From Rhodopirellula islandica (GTDB taxonomy: Bacteria > Planctomycetota > Planctomycetia > Pirellulales > Pirellulaceae), in assembly GCF_001027925.1 (NCBI RefSeq), contig NZ_LECT01000044.1:186001-250000 (forward strand): DNA of 64,000 nt, read 5' to 3'. The position numbers were made by a program, and so were the translations under genes. The notes beneath the pieces were generated by a model that was not told the origin of the DNA, searched no databases, and saw only the letters and a program-made list of their open reading frames with translations. Positions 45,780 to 54,987 of the stretch are shown here, one piece after another (the stretch's first letter is position 1; each line of letters starts with the position of its first letter).

Positions 45780-47600
45780 ATGCTGAACTTTTTCCGTCAA
45801 CAAACCAGTTCCTTTAAAAACGACCTGCTCTCTGGCCTGACCGTCGCTCTCGCGCTGGTTCCCGAAGCGATCGCGTTTGCGTTCGTCGCGGGTGTGTCGC
45901 CTTTGATCGGTTTGTACTCAGCCTTCTTCATCGGGTTGATCACCGCCGTCGTCGGTGGCCGACCGGGCATGATTTCCGGTGCGACCGGAGCCATGGCGGT
46001 GGTCGTTGTCGCTCTGGTGGCCGATCACGGCGTCGAATACCTGTTCCCAACCGTGATCCTGTGCGGTGTGTTGCAAATCATCATTGGCTTGCTGCGGTTA
46101 GGAAAACTGATCCGCATGGTGCCTCACCCCGTGATGCTGGGGTTCGTCAATGGATTGGCGATCGTCATCGGGATGGCTCAGTTGGGCAGTTTCAAAACGC
46201 TTTCTGAATCGGGAACCTTGGTCTACCTGAATGGGTTGCCTTTGTTCGCCATGCTGGCGTTGGTTGGTTTGACGATGGCAATCATCTGGTTGTTGCCCAA
46301 AGTCACGACAGCGATTCCTGCCTCCTTGGCAGCGATTCTGAGCATCACGTTGATCGCAGTCGCGGTGAACGAATCGCAACGGACCGAGACCGGCGACAAT
46401 TTGCTTGCCACCGTCGGCGACATGCTACGAACCAACACGATCGCGGCGGAAACCAAAGCAGCCAAGGAAGCGATGGCGGCCGAGGAAGCCGAAGCAGCCC
46501 TGCACGCTCAACAATTCAATCCGCTCACGGCAGCCGATGGTTCCAACACTTTGATCAGTGCGGTTGTCGCTCAAGACGGCCCTTCGATCAAAGATTCCTT
46601 TGCGGCAGCAACCGACACGCCAGACATCGAAATGCCACCGGCGGATCCGGCTGCCGAAGCATCTTCCGACTCGGATTCCGGCATCAGTGGCGGTTTGCCA
46701 ATGCCGTTCTGGATGGAATTTGACATGGTTCCTTTCAACTGGGCCACGCTGAAAATCATCTTCCCATTCGCAATTGTGCTTTGCGGCGTGGGACTGATCG
46801 AGTCTCTGATGACGTTGTCCTTGATCGACGAAATCACGGAAACTCGCGGACAAGGCAACCGCGAATGCATCGGACAAGGCACCGCCAACATGGTGTGTGG
46901 GTTGTTCGGCGGCATGGGCGGTTGTGCCATGATCGGCCAGTCACTGATCAACGTGAACTCGGGCGGTCGTGGTCGACTCTCGGGGATCACCGCCGCGATC
47001 TGCCTGTTGTTGTTCGTGTTGTTCTTGGCACCCTGGATTGAACAAATTCCGATGGCGGCTTTGGTCGGCGTCATGTTCATGGTGGTGATTGGAACGTTCG
47101 AATGGGCGTCGCTGAAGATGCTTCGCCGTATGCCTCGCAGTGACATGTTTGTGATGATCTTGGTGGCTGGTTACACCGTGTTCATGCACGATTTGGCATC
47201 CGCTGTGATCTTGGGTGTGATCGTCTCGGCCTTGGTCTTCGCTTGGCAACACGCCACGCACATCGGCGTGGATGTCAAAATCAACGAGTTCGGTAGCAAG
47301 ATCTATCAGCTGCACGGCCCCGTGTTCTTCGCTTCCGTGTCGTCGTTCAAAGAAATGTTCAACGTTGCCGAAGACCCCGACGACGTGGTGATCGATTTCT
47401 ACTACAGCCGCGTCTACGACCAATCGGGCTTGGAAGCCATCAATGGGCTGGCGGAGAAGTATCAAGCCGCTGGCAAACGTTTGCACCTGACTCACCTCAG
47501 CGAAGAATGTCGTTCGTTGTTGAATCAAGCCGGTGACTTGGTCGAAGTCAATGTTTCCGAAGACCCGCACTATCACGTGGCAACCGACCGCTTGGCGTGA
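45780..47600 (+). CDS. SulP family anion permease with STAS domain
   Basis: The 606-residue membrane protein has the SulP core: [52 protein letters not shown] and later [20 protein letters not shown]-terminal STAS domain (about 500-590) has [14 protein letters not shown] with the usual Asp-x-Ser. It would import sulfate or bicarbonate or another anion. An insertion of about 120 residues (about 197-318), hydrophilic and Ala/Glu-rich ([20 protein letters not shown]), lies between membrane helices where most SulP proteins have a short loop. No carbonic anhydrase gene is adjacent, so the substrate cannot be told. The start matches the family. Confidence 0.9.
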   Translation: MLNFFRQQTSSFKNDLLSGLTVALALVPEAIAFAFVAGVSPLIGLYSAFFIGLITAVVGGRPGMISGATGAMAVVVVALVADHGVEYLFPTVILCGVLQIIIGLLRLGKLIRMVPHPVMLGFVNGLAIVIGMAQLGSFKTLSESGTLVYLNGLPLFAMLALVGLTMAIIWLLPKVTTAIPASLAAILSITLIAVAVNESQRTETGDNLLATVGDMLRTNTIAAETKAAKEAMAAEEAEAALHAQQFNPLTAADGSNTLISAVVAQDGPSIKDSFAAATDTPDIEMPPADPAAEASSDSDSGISGGLPMPFWMEFDMVPFNWATLKIIFPFAIVLCGVGLIESLMTLSLIDEITETRGQGNRECIGQGTANMVCGLFGGMGGCAMIGQSLINVNSGGRGRLSGITAAICLLLFVLFLAPWIEQIPMAALVGVMFMVVIGTFEWASLKMLRRMPRSDMFVMILVAGYTVFMHDLASAVILGVIVSALVFAWQHATHIGVDVKINEFGSKIYQLHGPVFFASVSSFKEMFNVAEDPDDVVIDFYYSRVYDQSGLEAINGLAEKYQAAGKRLHLTHLSEECRSLLNQAGDLVEVNVSEDPHYHVATDRLA

Positions 47601-47809
47601 AACGGCCAGCGTGAAACCACTGCCGTCAAAGGCCGTGAATTTCGCATGACCGGTCCAGTTCCATTTGTCCTGGACCGGGTTCCCTTCCGATAGAAATCCT
47701 GCGGAGCCGAGCCAGGTGCTGGTTCGCTTCGGTACAGGGACAGACTCGCTCGCGAAAATCACTTCGTGAGTCTCAGTCGACATCCGAATTCGGTGAAGGG
47801 ATTGGCGGA

Positions 47810-48841
47810 ATGAAGGTGCACGCAGCGATTCGTTGCCAACTCTTGGCTCTCGTGGTGGCAACGTTGGGACTGCTCAGTTCCACCGGCTGTCACGTGTTGA
47901 CGCCCGCCCACATTCCGACACGCCCGCAATACATCGCCCCTGAGCTGCTCAACGATTCCACCAGCCAGGTGGAGTTCGGCGAGCCCCACAAGGTGCTCGA
48001 CACGGCGGGATGGATCTGGGGCATCCCCGACAAAATCTTGCTGTGGGATCATCGGGTCGACAATCACCAAATCACCGGTCCGACCATCGAAACGGTCGCC
48101 AGCTACTTGGATGAAAACAACCTGCCTCACGTGAAGGTGCGAGTCAACCAATACGCACCTTTGAAAGACTTTCACCGACTGCAGCAAAACAAAACCGTCG
48201 CGTGGCCTTACCGTTACACCTTGGGTTTGTTGTCGGTTGGTGGCGAAACGATTCTGCCGGGTCGCTTCTTTGGTGGTGACCATTTCAACCCGTTTACGCA
48301 GACGGTGCATCTGTACAGTGATGTTCCCGCGATCGCGCTGCATGAACTGGCTCACGCCAAGGACTTCACGCGTCGTCGCTATCAAGGCACTTATGGCCTG
48401 GCGTACATGTTCTTCCCCACGTGGCACGAAACGATCGCTTCGCGAGACGTGATGGCGCATCTCTACGATCGTCACGACCGAGCCGGGATCATCGAAGCCA
48501 ATCGCATTCTGTACCCCGCCTACGGAACCTATGTGGCGGGCACGGCCAGCTGGTTCATTCCCGGTGGCGGAACCGCGTTGTACTACGGGTGCGTGATCGC
48601 AGGTCATGCCAACGGACGCATGCTGTCGCGGGACGTGGATCAGCATTTGGCTGACTACCACCAAATGTTCCGCAGCCAACCGGTACCGCAGCAAGCCGTC
48701 CCTGGCATCTCCCAGCCTGGATTGTCACAGCCCGAGTGGTCTGTTCCCGAACCACAACCGATGTGGGACGAATCGCAACTGAACCCGCCCCAGGTCAGCC
48801 AAGTGGGCAGCAACGAATCGCCAGCGTCGACGACGCGCTGA
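47810..48841 (+). CDS. Lipoprotein with HELAH zinc-peptidase-like motif
   Basis: The 343-residue protein has a lipobox LSSTGC (Cys 27). Residues 178-182 are HELAH inside AIALHELAHAKDFTRRR, the zinc-binding pattern of metallopeptidases. A possible third ligand is the Glu or His in FPTWHETIASRD about 30 residues later. Around it are helices and a Gly-rich segment (GTASWFIPGGGTALYYGCV) that may be a hydrophobic hairpin. The C-terminal 60 residues are Gln/Pro/Ser-rich and probably disordered. I do not recognise a named family, and the peptidase activity is only suggested by the motif. The gene follows SulP by about 209 bases. Confidence 0.72.
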   Translation: MKVHAAIRCQLLALVVATLGLLSSTGCHVLTPAHIPTRPQYIAPELLNDSTSQVEFGEPHKVLDTAGWIWGIPDKILLWDHRVDNHQITGPTIETVASYLDENNLPHVKVRVNQYAPLKDFHRLQQNKTVAWPYRYTLGLLSVGGETILPGRFFGGDHFNPFTQTVHLYSDVPAIALHELAHAKDFTRRRYQGTYGLAYMFFPTWHETIASRDVMAHLYDRHDRAGIIEANRILYPAYGTYVAGTASWFIPGGGTALYYGCVIAGHANGRMLSRDVDQHLADYHQMFRSQPVPQQAVPGISQPGLSQPEWSVPEPQPMWDESQLNPPQVSQVGSNESPASTTR

Positions 48842-48974
48842 CGCAGCGGAGGAGCCCCCACGCGAATTTTGTCTCACGGGGCAGACGGGCCCACCCGCAC
48901 TTTTCGCGGCGCGACGAGTTATGATTTCGTTTCTCCCAACGAATCATCCCACCTTGTTCGCGAATGCCCTGCCC

Positions 48975-49880
48975 ATGAACACCTCCTGGAAGTTTCCTCT
49001 CACGCTCGTCGTTCTCACTGCCGCTTGGATGCCTCTCTGCTCACTCGCCGAATCGGCGGAACCCGAAACGCTTCCGCTTTGGACCGATGAAGAACTCGGA
49101 TCCACCGAAGCCGATGACACCGAAGTCTTGAACGATCGAGGCGATCGAAATTCCTGGGTCACGGACATCTCGCGTCCGACCTTGACGGTCTACCACGCTG
49201 ACCCAGCCAAGCATTCAGGAACGTCGATCGTGATTTGCCCCGGCGGTGGTTATGGCGGGCTGGCAATCGACAAAGAAGGCCACGTGGTGGCGGAATGGTT
49301 CGCCGAACAAGGCGTGACGGCTGGCGTTTTGAAGTACCGATGCGGCGGTGGTGCACACAAGCATCCGATCCCAATGGGCGATGCTCGCCAAGCCGTCAAG
49401 CTGATGCGAGATCACGCGGACGAATGGAAACTCGCGAAGGATCAAGTCGGCATCATGGGTTTCTCCGCAGGCGGTCACTTGGCATCGACCATCGCGACGG
49501 ACCCGCAAACCGGCGTCAACTTTGCCGCGTTGATTTACCCAGTCATCTCCTTGGACAAGGAAATCACGCACGGCGGATCCAAGAAGAACCTGTTGGGTGA
49601 ATCTCCCAGTGAAGAGTTGGTGCATCAGATGTCGCGAGACGAACAAGTCAGCTCATTGACTTGCCCCACGTTCTTGGTTCATGCTGGTGACGACAAAGGA
49701 GTTCCCGTCGCAAACAGCCTGCGTTATTACGCCGCCTGCATCGAACACGGCGTGCCAGCCGAAATGCACCTCTTCCCCACCGGCGGCCACGGCTTCGGAA
49801 TGTTCCGCGGCGACCGCCCCGTCGACCAATGGCCCAACCAACTCAAAGCTTGGCTGCAATTGAATGGTTGGTTGAAGTAG
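48975..49880 (+). CDS. Secreted alpha/beta hydrolase (BD-FAE/acetyl-xylan-esterase-like)
   Basis: From the ATG at 48975 the protein has 301 residues; a start at 48921 would add 18 residues before the signal peptide (FPLTLVVLTAAWMPLCSLAES). The catalytic pieces are oxyanion segment VICPGGGYGGLA, nucleophile GFSAGGH, Asp in FLVHAGDDKGVP and His in FPTGGHGFG, in normal order. It resembles esterases that deacetylate xylan or other acetylated polysaccharides, and would act outside the cell. The next gene is convergent and encodes a fusion protein with a second hydrolase and CBM9-like domain. Confidence 0.9.
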   Translation: MNTSWKFPLTLVVLTAAWMPLCSLAESAEPETLPLWTDEELGSTEADDTEVLNDRGDRNSWVTDISRPTLTVYHADPAKHSGTSIVICPGGGYGGLAIDKEGHVVAEWFAEQGVTAGVLKYRCGGGAHKHPIPMGDARQAVKLMRDHADEWKLAKDQVGIMGFSAGGHLASTIATDPQTGVNFAALIYPVISLDKEITHGGSKKNLLGESPSEELVHQMSRDEQVSSLTCPTFLVHAGDDKGVPVANSLRYYAACIEHGVPAEMHLFPTGGHGFGMFRGDRPVDQWPNQLKAWLQLNGWLK

Positions 49881-49913
49881 ACGACAGGCTGACTTTGTAC
49901 TTCGACGCCATCA

Positions 49914-52900
49914 TCACTCCTCCGCGAAGGTGATGATGGGGAAGATTTCGGGAATGTGGGAGTCCCAGACTCCGTGTTTGCCGAGGGCCCAACCGCTGGA
50001 GTCGGTGGCGGGTTCGGGGGCCTTGGTCTTGTTGAATCGGAAGAGGTCGATTCGCCACTGGTCGCCGACCTTGGGTGGCAGCGATCGGTTGTCGCCTTTG
50101 GCAAGCCATTTCATCTCTTTCCATGGAAACGCCAACTCGACCGTCCAGCCTTGATCGACGTCGGAATCGTCGTTCAAGGTCCCGTTGATGTGAACGGCGG
50201 ATTTGAAATTGGGAAAGTCGTAGCCTAGAAACGCGATGCGTTTACCGCGTGGATGGTCGGTGAACCCAACGCCATCGAACTCCTGTTGATTCGGAGCGTC
50301 TTTGGCGAGTTGTGGGTCGGATGCATAACCACCTTTCTCGTACGCTTCCTGCCATACAAAGAAACCTTCGTAGACGGTTCCATAGGAATTGATCTCGAAC
50401 TCGTAGTAGGCGTCCTTTCCAGCGATGAAGACTTCGACGTCGTTGTCGTAGTAAATCGGATCGTCACGGTCTTTGTACTCCGCGTCGACATTGGGCTCCT
50501 CCAACCAGAATCCGATGTAAAGAAACTCGTCATCCCACAGGATGGATGAGCGGGTGTCGTAGCGAGTGGGTTGTCCGCTGACCAAGTCGACAAAGGAGGT
50601 GGTCTTGCGGGCTTGCTGCCAAGCTTCCTCGTCCAAGCGACCATCGATCGTCAGCTCAGTATCAATCTTCGCCGCGGTGTATCGCGGCAAATCCTTGGCA
50701 GGGACCAACGATTGAGGGAACGGCTTGGGCATCTCCACTTCGACGAAAGTCGAAAATGCGAGCTCGGAATCGGATCGCTCGTCGAGGGTTGTCACGAGTG
50801 TTTTCAGAGTTCGCGTGACTTGGCCCTCGAACAGCATTTGACCACTGCTGGTGATCTGGATCGGTTGGTCCAAGTCGATGAATCGGTCATCCAAGAAGAC
50901 GTTGATCTTGTTCACGTCTGAGGAGATCAAGTCAATCGTTTGACCGTCGACGGCTGCGATGATGGTCGCACCGGCTTTGACCGACGACTCTTCCACGCCC
51001 AACCAATAGAAATGCGAGTGGGTCACATCGTCCTGGACCCACACAATCTTGGACGGGGTCACGTTTCGAGTGTGCTCGGCCATCCAAGGAAGCGCGACTG
51101 CATCTTCGCGATCCATCCAGTGCCCTTTGTTCGGGTAGATCTTCACGAAGTGTTCGTATCCCTCGGGATCAGCTTCCTGCAGTTTGGCCAGCTTCGTTTG
51201 CCAATCGGCAGCGATTTGGTTGCGTTTGTAGGCCGCGTCTTTGCCTCCCATTTGCAACGCGAAGGGAACGTTGCGGAGACCCAGTGCCGACGTTTCGTTG
51301 GGATGTCCCGCCATCATCGCGGCGGCTGCCCAGCGGTCGGACAAACGAGGTGCCAGTTGATACACGCCATCACCGCCAGCGGAATAACCCATCACGTAAA
51401 CGCGATTTGGATTGACGTTTTCAAACGCGACCATGTTTTCAATCAAACGCACGAACATCGGATCGATGTGCTTTTGATGCCACAGGTTCCAGGTGTCGGT
51501 CGGAGCTCGCGGAGCCACGTAGACACCTTCTTCGGGTTGATACAAACGTTTCTGGTTTTCCCACTGACGATCGTTGACCGCTTTCGGGGCACCACCACCG
51601 CCGTGCATAGAGATGTAGAGACTGCGACCTTCTTCGGGTGCTTCGCCAAAAACGCGATAGTCAAACGGCATCTCATGATCGCCGTGGACCAACACCCGAG
51701 CCTTCATTTCCTCGGAACGCGTTTTGAGCAGAGTTTGCTTGTGATGCTCTGCAAGGATCTTTCTGGCGCGGACAACATCGTCCGCGGTCAGTGCGACATC
51801 GCTGAACGATTGAGCGCGGATCGTCTTGAGATCCGCTGCCGGTTGGGACTGGAGGTAATCGCGGAGAGCTTTGATCGCGGCGACGGATTCATTCGCCTGT
51901 GATTCGGAAACCGCATCGACGGAGACGAGGTGGTGCTCATGCAACTCCTCATCCGCATCGGTGATGATGGTGTCACGAATGACTTGATCGCCTTCGCCAA
52001 TCAAGACCGAGTACTTGTGTTGTTGTTTCAGTTCCACGCGAAGATGATCGTTGGCATCGAATCCTTCGTCGTTGGTTTGACCTTCAAAGACAACTTCGTC
52101 GCCATCCAGGACTCGCAATCGGCAACTGGCTCGGTTCCCATCCGCACCATGCACCACGAACAACGACTCAGTCATGCCGGGCGGCAATGACTTTTGAAGA
52201 GCAACGTAGCGGTCGGTCACGTTCACAGCGGGAATGCTTCGTAGCTTTCGATTCCAAACGCATGGGAACGAGAGCGGGGTCTGTTTGAGACTGGTTGCAT
52301 AGATCGCGTGAGCTTTTGACGAACGGTCTGCTTTGGTTGCATTGGCGACGAACCAACCACGATCCAGTTCGTTTCCGGTTGGCTCCGCGGCACCTGTGAA
52401 ATGCCAGCCATCGTCCCAGACTTCCACCCACGAGTGATTTCCGGATTGATTGAACCACAGGGGCGTGCCCACAAACCGAGCGGGGATCCCAACGGATCGA
52501 CAAGCATCAATCAGCAACACCGACAAACCGGTGCACGACGCCAATCCGGTCTCCATTGATTCCAGTGGGCTTTGATCCGCTTTCACTCGCCGGGTGGAAT
52601 ATTTGACGCCGACGTTTTTGAATAGTTTTTGATTGATCAAAGCGGCCGCTTCGCTCGGTGAGCTCGCTCCTTCCATCATCGGCAGGCATCGTGTTCGAAA
52701 ATCGGCTCGCCACTCGTCGCGTCGCTCGTTGATGCTCGCGTAGGGCAGAACATTGTTGAGGAAGATGTCTTTGGGAATCTCCTTTGCCCACGGTGCATCG
52801 GTCCAAGCTTGATAGGCCAGTCGAGTGTTTTCCAACAGGTAGTCCGCCGAAAGCGTTTGCAGATCACTCTCGGGCATATTCGCAATCAGGAACTCGATCC

Positions 52901-53060
52901 CTTCCCGTTGATCCGCTGGTGCATCTGCCAGCGCTTGTTCCAGTTCCGCACGGTTGTCTCCCGCCAGAGCCAGTCGATCGGTGTCGAACTCCGCCGATGC
53001 GAGTCCAGAAAGGCCGAGGAGGAGCGTCGGAAGAATCAAGGCAATCAACGGCTGTCTCAT
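49914..53060 (-). CDS. Exported transglutaminase-like / alpha/beta-hydrolase / CBM9-like fusion protein
   Basis: The 1048-residue protein has a signal peptide (residues 1-23). A transglutaminase-like domain follows (about 120-235) with Cys176 in SCTGLSVLLIDA and His209 in GNHSWVEVW. Next comes a linker and an alpha/beta-hydrolase domain (about 450-660) with nucleophile Ser560 in YVMGYSAGGDG and a possible His647 in YPNKGHWMD. A C-terminal CBM9-like carbohydrate-binding domain (about 794-1048) opens LTIDGRLDEEAWQQA. The canonical third Asp of the transglutaminase triad is not obvious: the segment after GWHF reads TGAAEP. This looks like a surface enzyme that binds a glycan and acts on a protein or ester partner. 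No substrate can be inferred. Confidence 0.85.
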   Translation of the reverse strand: MRQPLIALILPTLLLGLSGLASAEFDTDRLALAGDNRAELEQALADAPADQREGIEFLIANMPESDLQTLSADYLLENTRLAYQAWTDAPWAKEIPKDIFLNNVLPYASINERRDEWRADFRTRCLPMMEGASSPSEAAALINQKLFKNVGVKYSTRRVKADQSPLESMETGLASCTGLSVLLIDACRSVGIPARFVGTPLWFNQSGNHSWVEVWDDGWHFTGAAEPTGNELDRGWFVANATKADRSSKAHAIYATSLKQTPLSFPCVWNRKLRSIPAVNVTDRYVALQKSLPPGMTESLFVVHGADGNRASCRLRVLDGDEVVFEGQTNDEGFDANDHLRVELKQQHKYSVLIGEGDQVIRDTIITDADEELHEHHLVSVDAVSESQANESVAAIKALRDYLQSQPAADLKTIRAQSFSDVALTADDVVRARKILAEHHKQTLLKTRSEEMKARVLVHGDHEMPFDYRVFGEAPEEGRSLYISMHGGGGAPKAVNDRQWENQKRLYQPEEGVYVAPRAPTDTWNLWHQKHIDPMFVRLIENMVAFENVNPNRVYVMGYSAGGDGVYQLAPRLSDRWAAAAMMAGHPNETSALGLRNVPFALQMGGKDAAYKRNQIAADWQTKLAKLQEADPEGYEHFVKIYPNKGHWMDREDAVALPWMAEHTRNVTPSKIVWVQDDVTHSHFYWLGVEESSVKAGATIIAAVDGQTIDLISSDVNKINVFLDDRFIDLDQPIQITSSGQMLFEGQVTRTLKTLVTTLDERSDSELAFSTFVEVEMPKPFPQSLVPAKDLPRYTAAKIDTELTIDGRLDEEAWQQARKTTSFVDLVSGQPTRYDTRSSILWDDEFLYIGFWLEEPNVDAEYKDRDDPIYYDNDVEVFIAGKDAYYEFEINSYGTVYEGFFVWQEAYEKGGYASDPQLAKDAPNQQEFDGVGFTDHPRGKRIAFLGYDFPNFKSAVHINGTLNDDSDVDQGWTVELAFPWKEMKWLAKGDNRSLPPKVGDQWRIDLFRFNKTKAPEPATDSSGWALGKHGVWDSHIPEIFPIITFAEE

Positions 53061-53493
53061 GAGATGGACTCAGCGTTCAAGTGTCAGGCAATGGTTTGGA
53101 ACTGGCATCTGATTGCAGCAGCGGTCACTGCTCCCTTTTAAACGCCCGGTCAGGTCAACAGTATGACTGGCCAAAGCACACGCAACCACTGATGAACGGT
53201 CCTCGCCGAATGGACTTTTTTAGGGTAGTGGACGAGGCGACGAGTCCTGAACTGGCGTCAAAACCAAGGACTCCTCGCCTCGTCCACGACGGTCAACCCT
53301 GACTTTTAACTTTGACAAACCAGGAGTCATCTTTTGTTGTTTGGATCATCACCCAAGACGGCGTGTTAAGGGTGGTCGGTCGTCCGTTTTTTATGTTGCT
53401 GCAGAAAACAGTGGCATTCGCCAAACTTGGAATGTCAATTGTTGGTTTGACAAATGGTGTCACCGCCAGGAACTCGCAACCCGCGATGGAACT
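53061..53493. other. Intergenic region upstream of the cysteine-synthase-like gene
   Basis: The 433 bases contain the third copy of the GGACGAGGCGACGAGTCC repeat (53225-53325). Otherwise they contain nothing I can support; the promoters of the diverging genes on either side should lie here. Confidence 0.5.
53225..53325 (+). repeat. 'GGACGAGGCGACGAGTCC' hairpin family, copy 3
   Basis: GTAGTGGACGAGGCGACGAG and the arm ending CTCGCCTCGTCCACGAC form the same stem as at 40327, in the same orientation. Homology continues for about 35 bases on the right through GTCAACCCTGACTTTTAACT. Confidence 0.8.
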
Positions 53494-54465
53494 ATGACGA
53501 ATCATCCGGCTTCGTACAGCTATGCAACCGAAGCGATCTCAACTCCGATTGCGCCGGTGAAACTGTCCGATGATGGGCCAGTCATTTGGTGCAAGCTGGA
53601 ATATCACAACCCGAGTGGCTCCACCAAAGATCGGATCGCTCGTTTCATCTTGGGAAAGGCAATCCGAAGCGGGTTGCTGGGCCGTGGTGATGCGGTGGTC
53701 GAAGCATCGAGCGGGTCGACCAGCATTTCGCTTGCGTTGATGTGCGCCCAGTTTGGTTTGCGATTCACTGCGGTCATGCCGCGCGGGGTGAGTTCCGAAC
53801 GGATCAAGATGATTCGAGCGTTTGGAGCCGAAGTGATCCTGACACCCGCGGAGGAAGGCGTGGGCGGAGCGATGGCATTGGCAGATGAGATCGCCGGTCG
53901 AGGAGAGGCGTTCGCAAGCAAGCAGTTTGAGAATCCAGACAACCCGGCGGCACATCGCTATCAAACCGCCGCGGAGATCATCGCTCAAGTTCCTTCTCGT
54001 TCGGTGGATGCGGTCGTCAGTGGGGTCGGAACGGGTGGCACCTTGGTCGGGCTGTACCAGGGGTTCTGCGATTTCGGATGCAACACTCGGCCGGTGCTGG
54101 CTCGGCCGGTCTGCTCCGATGGCCTGTACGAGTTGGAGTGTTCCAGTTTCAGCAAGAAGATACCGGGAGTGGTGGAAAGTGCTTCGGCAATCTTCCGCGA
54201 TGCCCATCTGCCCGGACTCAGACAAGTCGATGTGAAAGACAGCGTGGCTTTGGCGTGTTGTCGCCAACTGATCCGACGCGGATTTCCTGTCGGGCCCAGT
54301 TCGGGGTTGAACTTCGCCGCGGCCCTGGAAGCCGCACGTGATCTCCCGCCCGATGCAACCATTGTCACGGTCTTTCCCGACCGCATGGAACGCTACTTCT
54401 CGACGCCGTTGTTCAGCGACTCAGTAGAAGAGTTCGAATGCGACCCTGCCCAGACATGTTGCTGA
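53494..54465 (+). CDS. PLP-dependent cysteine-synthase family protein
   Basis: From the ATG at 53494 the 323-residue protein is a fold-type II PLP enzyme like CysK/CysM. It has the PLP Lys45 in HNPSGSTKDRIARF, the substrate loop EASSGSTSISLALM, the phosphate loop GVGTGGTLVGLY and the late GFPVGPSSGLNFAAALEAA. The typical reaction joins O-acetyl- or O-phosphoserine with sulfide to make cysteine; the substrate here is not proved. The C-terminus is Cys-rich (CDPAQTCC). Its last two thirds are duplicated at 57826-58563. The ATG is preferred over the frame's start at 53341, whose extra residues are not family-like. Confidence 0.9.
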   Translation: MTNHPASYSYATEAISTPIAPVKLSDDGPVIWCKLEYHNPSGSTKDRIARFILGKAIRSGLLGRGDAVVEASSGSTSISLALMCAQFGLRFTAVMPRGVSSERIKMIRAFGAEVILTPAEEGVGGAMALADEIAGRGEAFASKQFENPDNPAAHRYQTAAEIIAQVPSRSVDAVVSGVGTGGTLVGLYQGFCDFGCNTRPVLARPVCSDGLYELECSSFSKKIPGVVESASAIFRDAHLPGLRQVDVKDSVALACCRQLIRRGFPVGPSSGLNFAAALEAARDLPPDATIVTVFPDRMERYFSTPLFSDSVEEFECDPAQTCC

Positions 54466-54520
54466 CCAGGACCGATTACTGAATCGAGTGTCAATCAAAG
54501 TGCGACCGTCACGGTTTTGC
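53728..54520 (+). repeat. 793-base direct repeat, left copy
   Basis: Positions 53728-54520 match 57826-58618 at a constant offset of 4098. The first 548 bases are identical and the last 245 contain 14 differences. The copy covers the 3' part of the cysteine-synthase-like gene and 55 bases beyond its stop. The final bases match the 3' end of the aldehyde dehydrogenase gene that is intact after the right copy. Confidence 0.95.
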
Positions 54521-54635
54521 ATTGTGATTTAGCTTGATGGCTGCTGCCCAATAATGACGATCGGCGAAGTGAGGCGTCGAAACGAACGCGTCAGTTGACC
54601 GACAATTGGACTTGGGAAACTAACCCGTTCTCGTT

Positions 54636-54932
54636 TTGGTGCAGATGGTCGATCGGTTCCGATCCCGGCAAGATGCGAGCGGCGCGGATGCGGCTCGGCT
54701 GTACACGATCACGGCCAGTGCCCATCGTTACGATGTGGACCCGTGGGCGTACCTGGACGACGTGCTTCGCAAACTTGCCGGTGGTCAGACCGATCTCGAG
54801 TCGCCGCTGCCTGACGGATGGGCCAAAGCAAATCCCCAGAACGTCCGAACCTACCGCCAACAAGAATCCCTTGCCCGAGCCGCCAAAAACAAAGCCCGCC
54901 GCGCCCGACGAAGAAAACTAAGCCGACGCTAG
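54636..54932 (+). pseudogene. IS66-family transposase C-terminal remnant
   Basis: The 98-codon frame encodes ADAARLYTITASAHRYDVD, then PWAYLDDVLRKLAGG, a Leu/Pro-Asp-Gly-Trp segment, and a basic tail rich in Ala, Lys and Arg. This matches the C-terminal tail of IS66-type transposases, where the protein ends with an LYTxxxSA...DPWAYL pattern. No catalytic DDE domain, partner ORFs or terminal repeats are seen, so it is a fragment of a lost element. It lies at the left edge of the AT-rich island between the two direct repeats. Confidence 0.75.
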
Positions 54933-54987
54933 CCGCACCGAACACATACTCTGATGTACGGTTACAGAGAGGCAGCACATTGCCGCA

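Noticed and set aside
54595..54921. Alternative frame over the IS66 remnant
   Set aside because: Only the frame from 54636 shows transposase-like residues; the other is a shadow.
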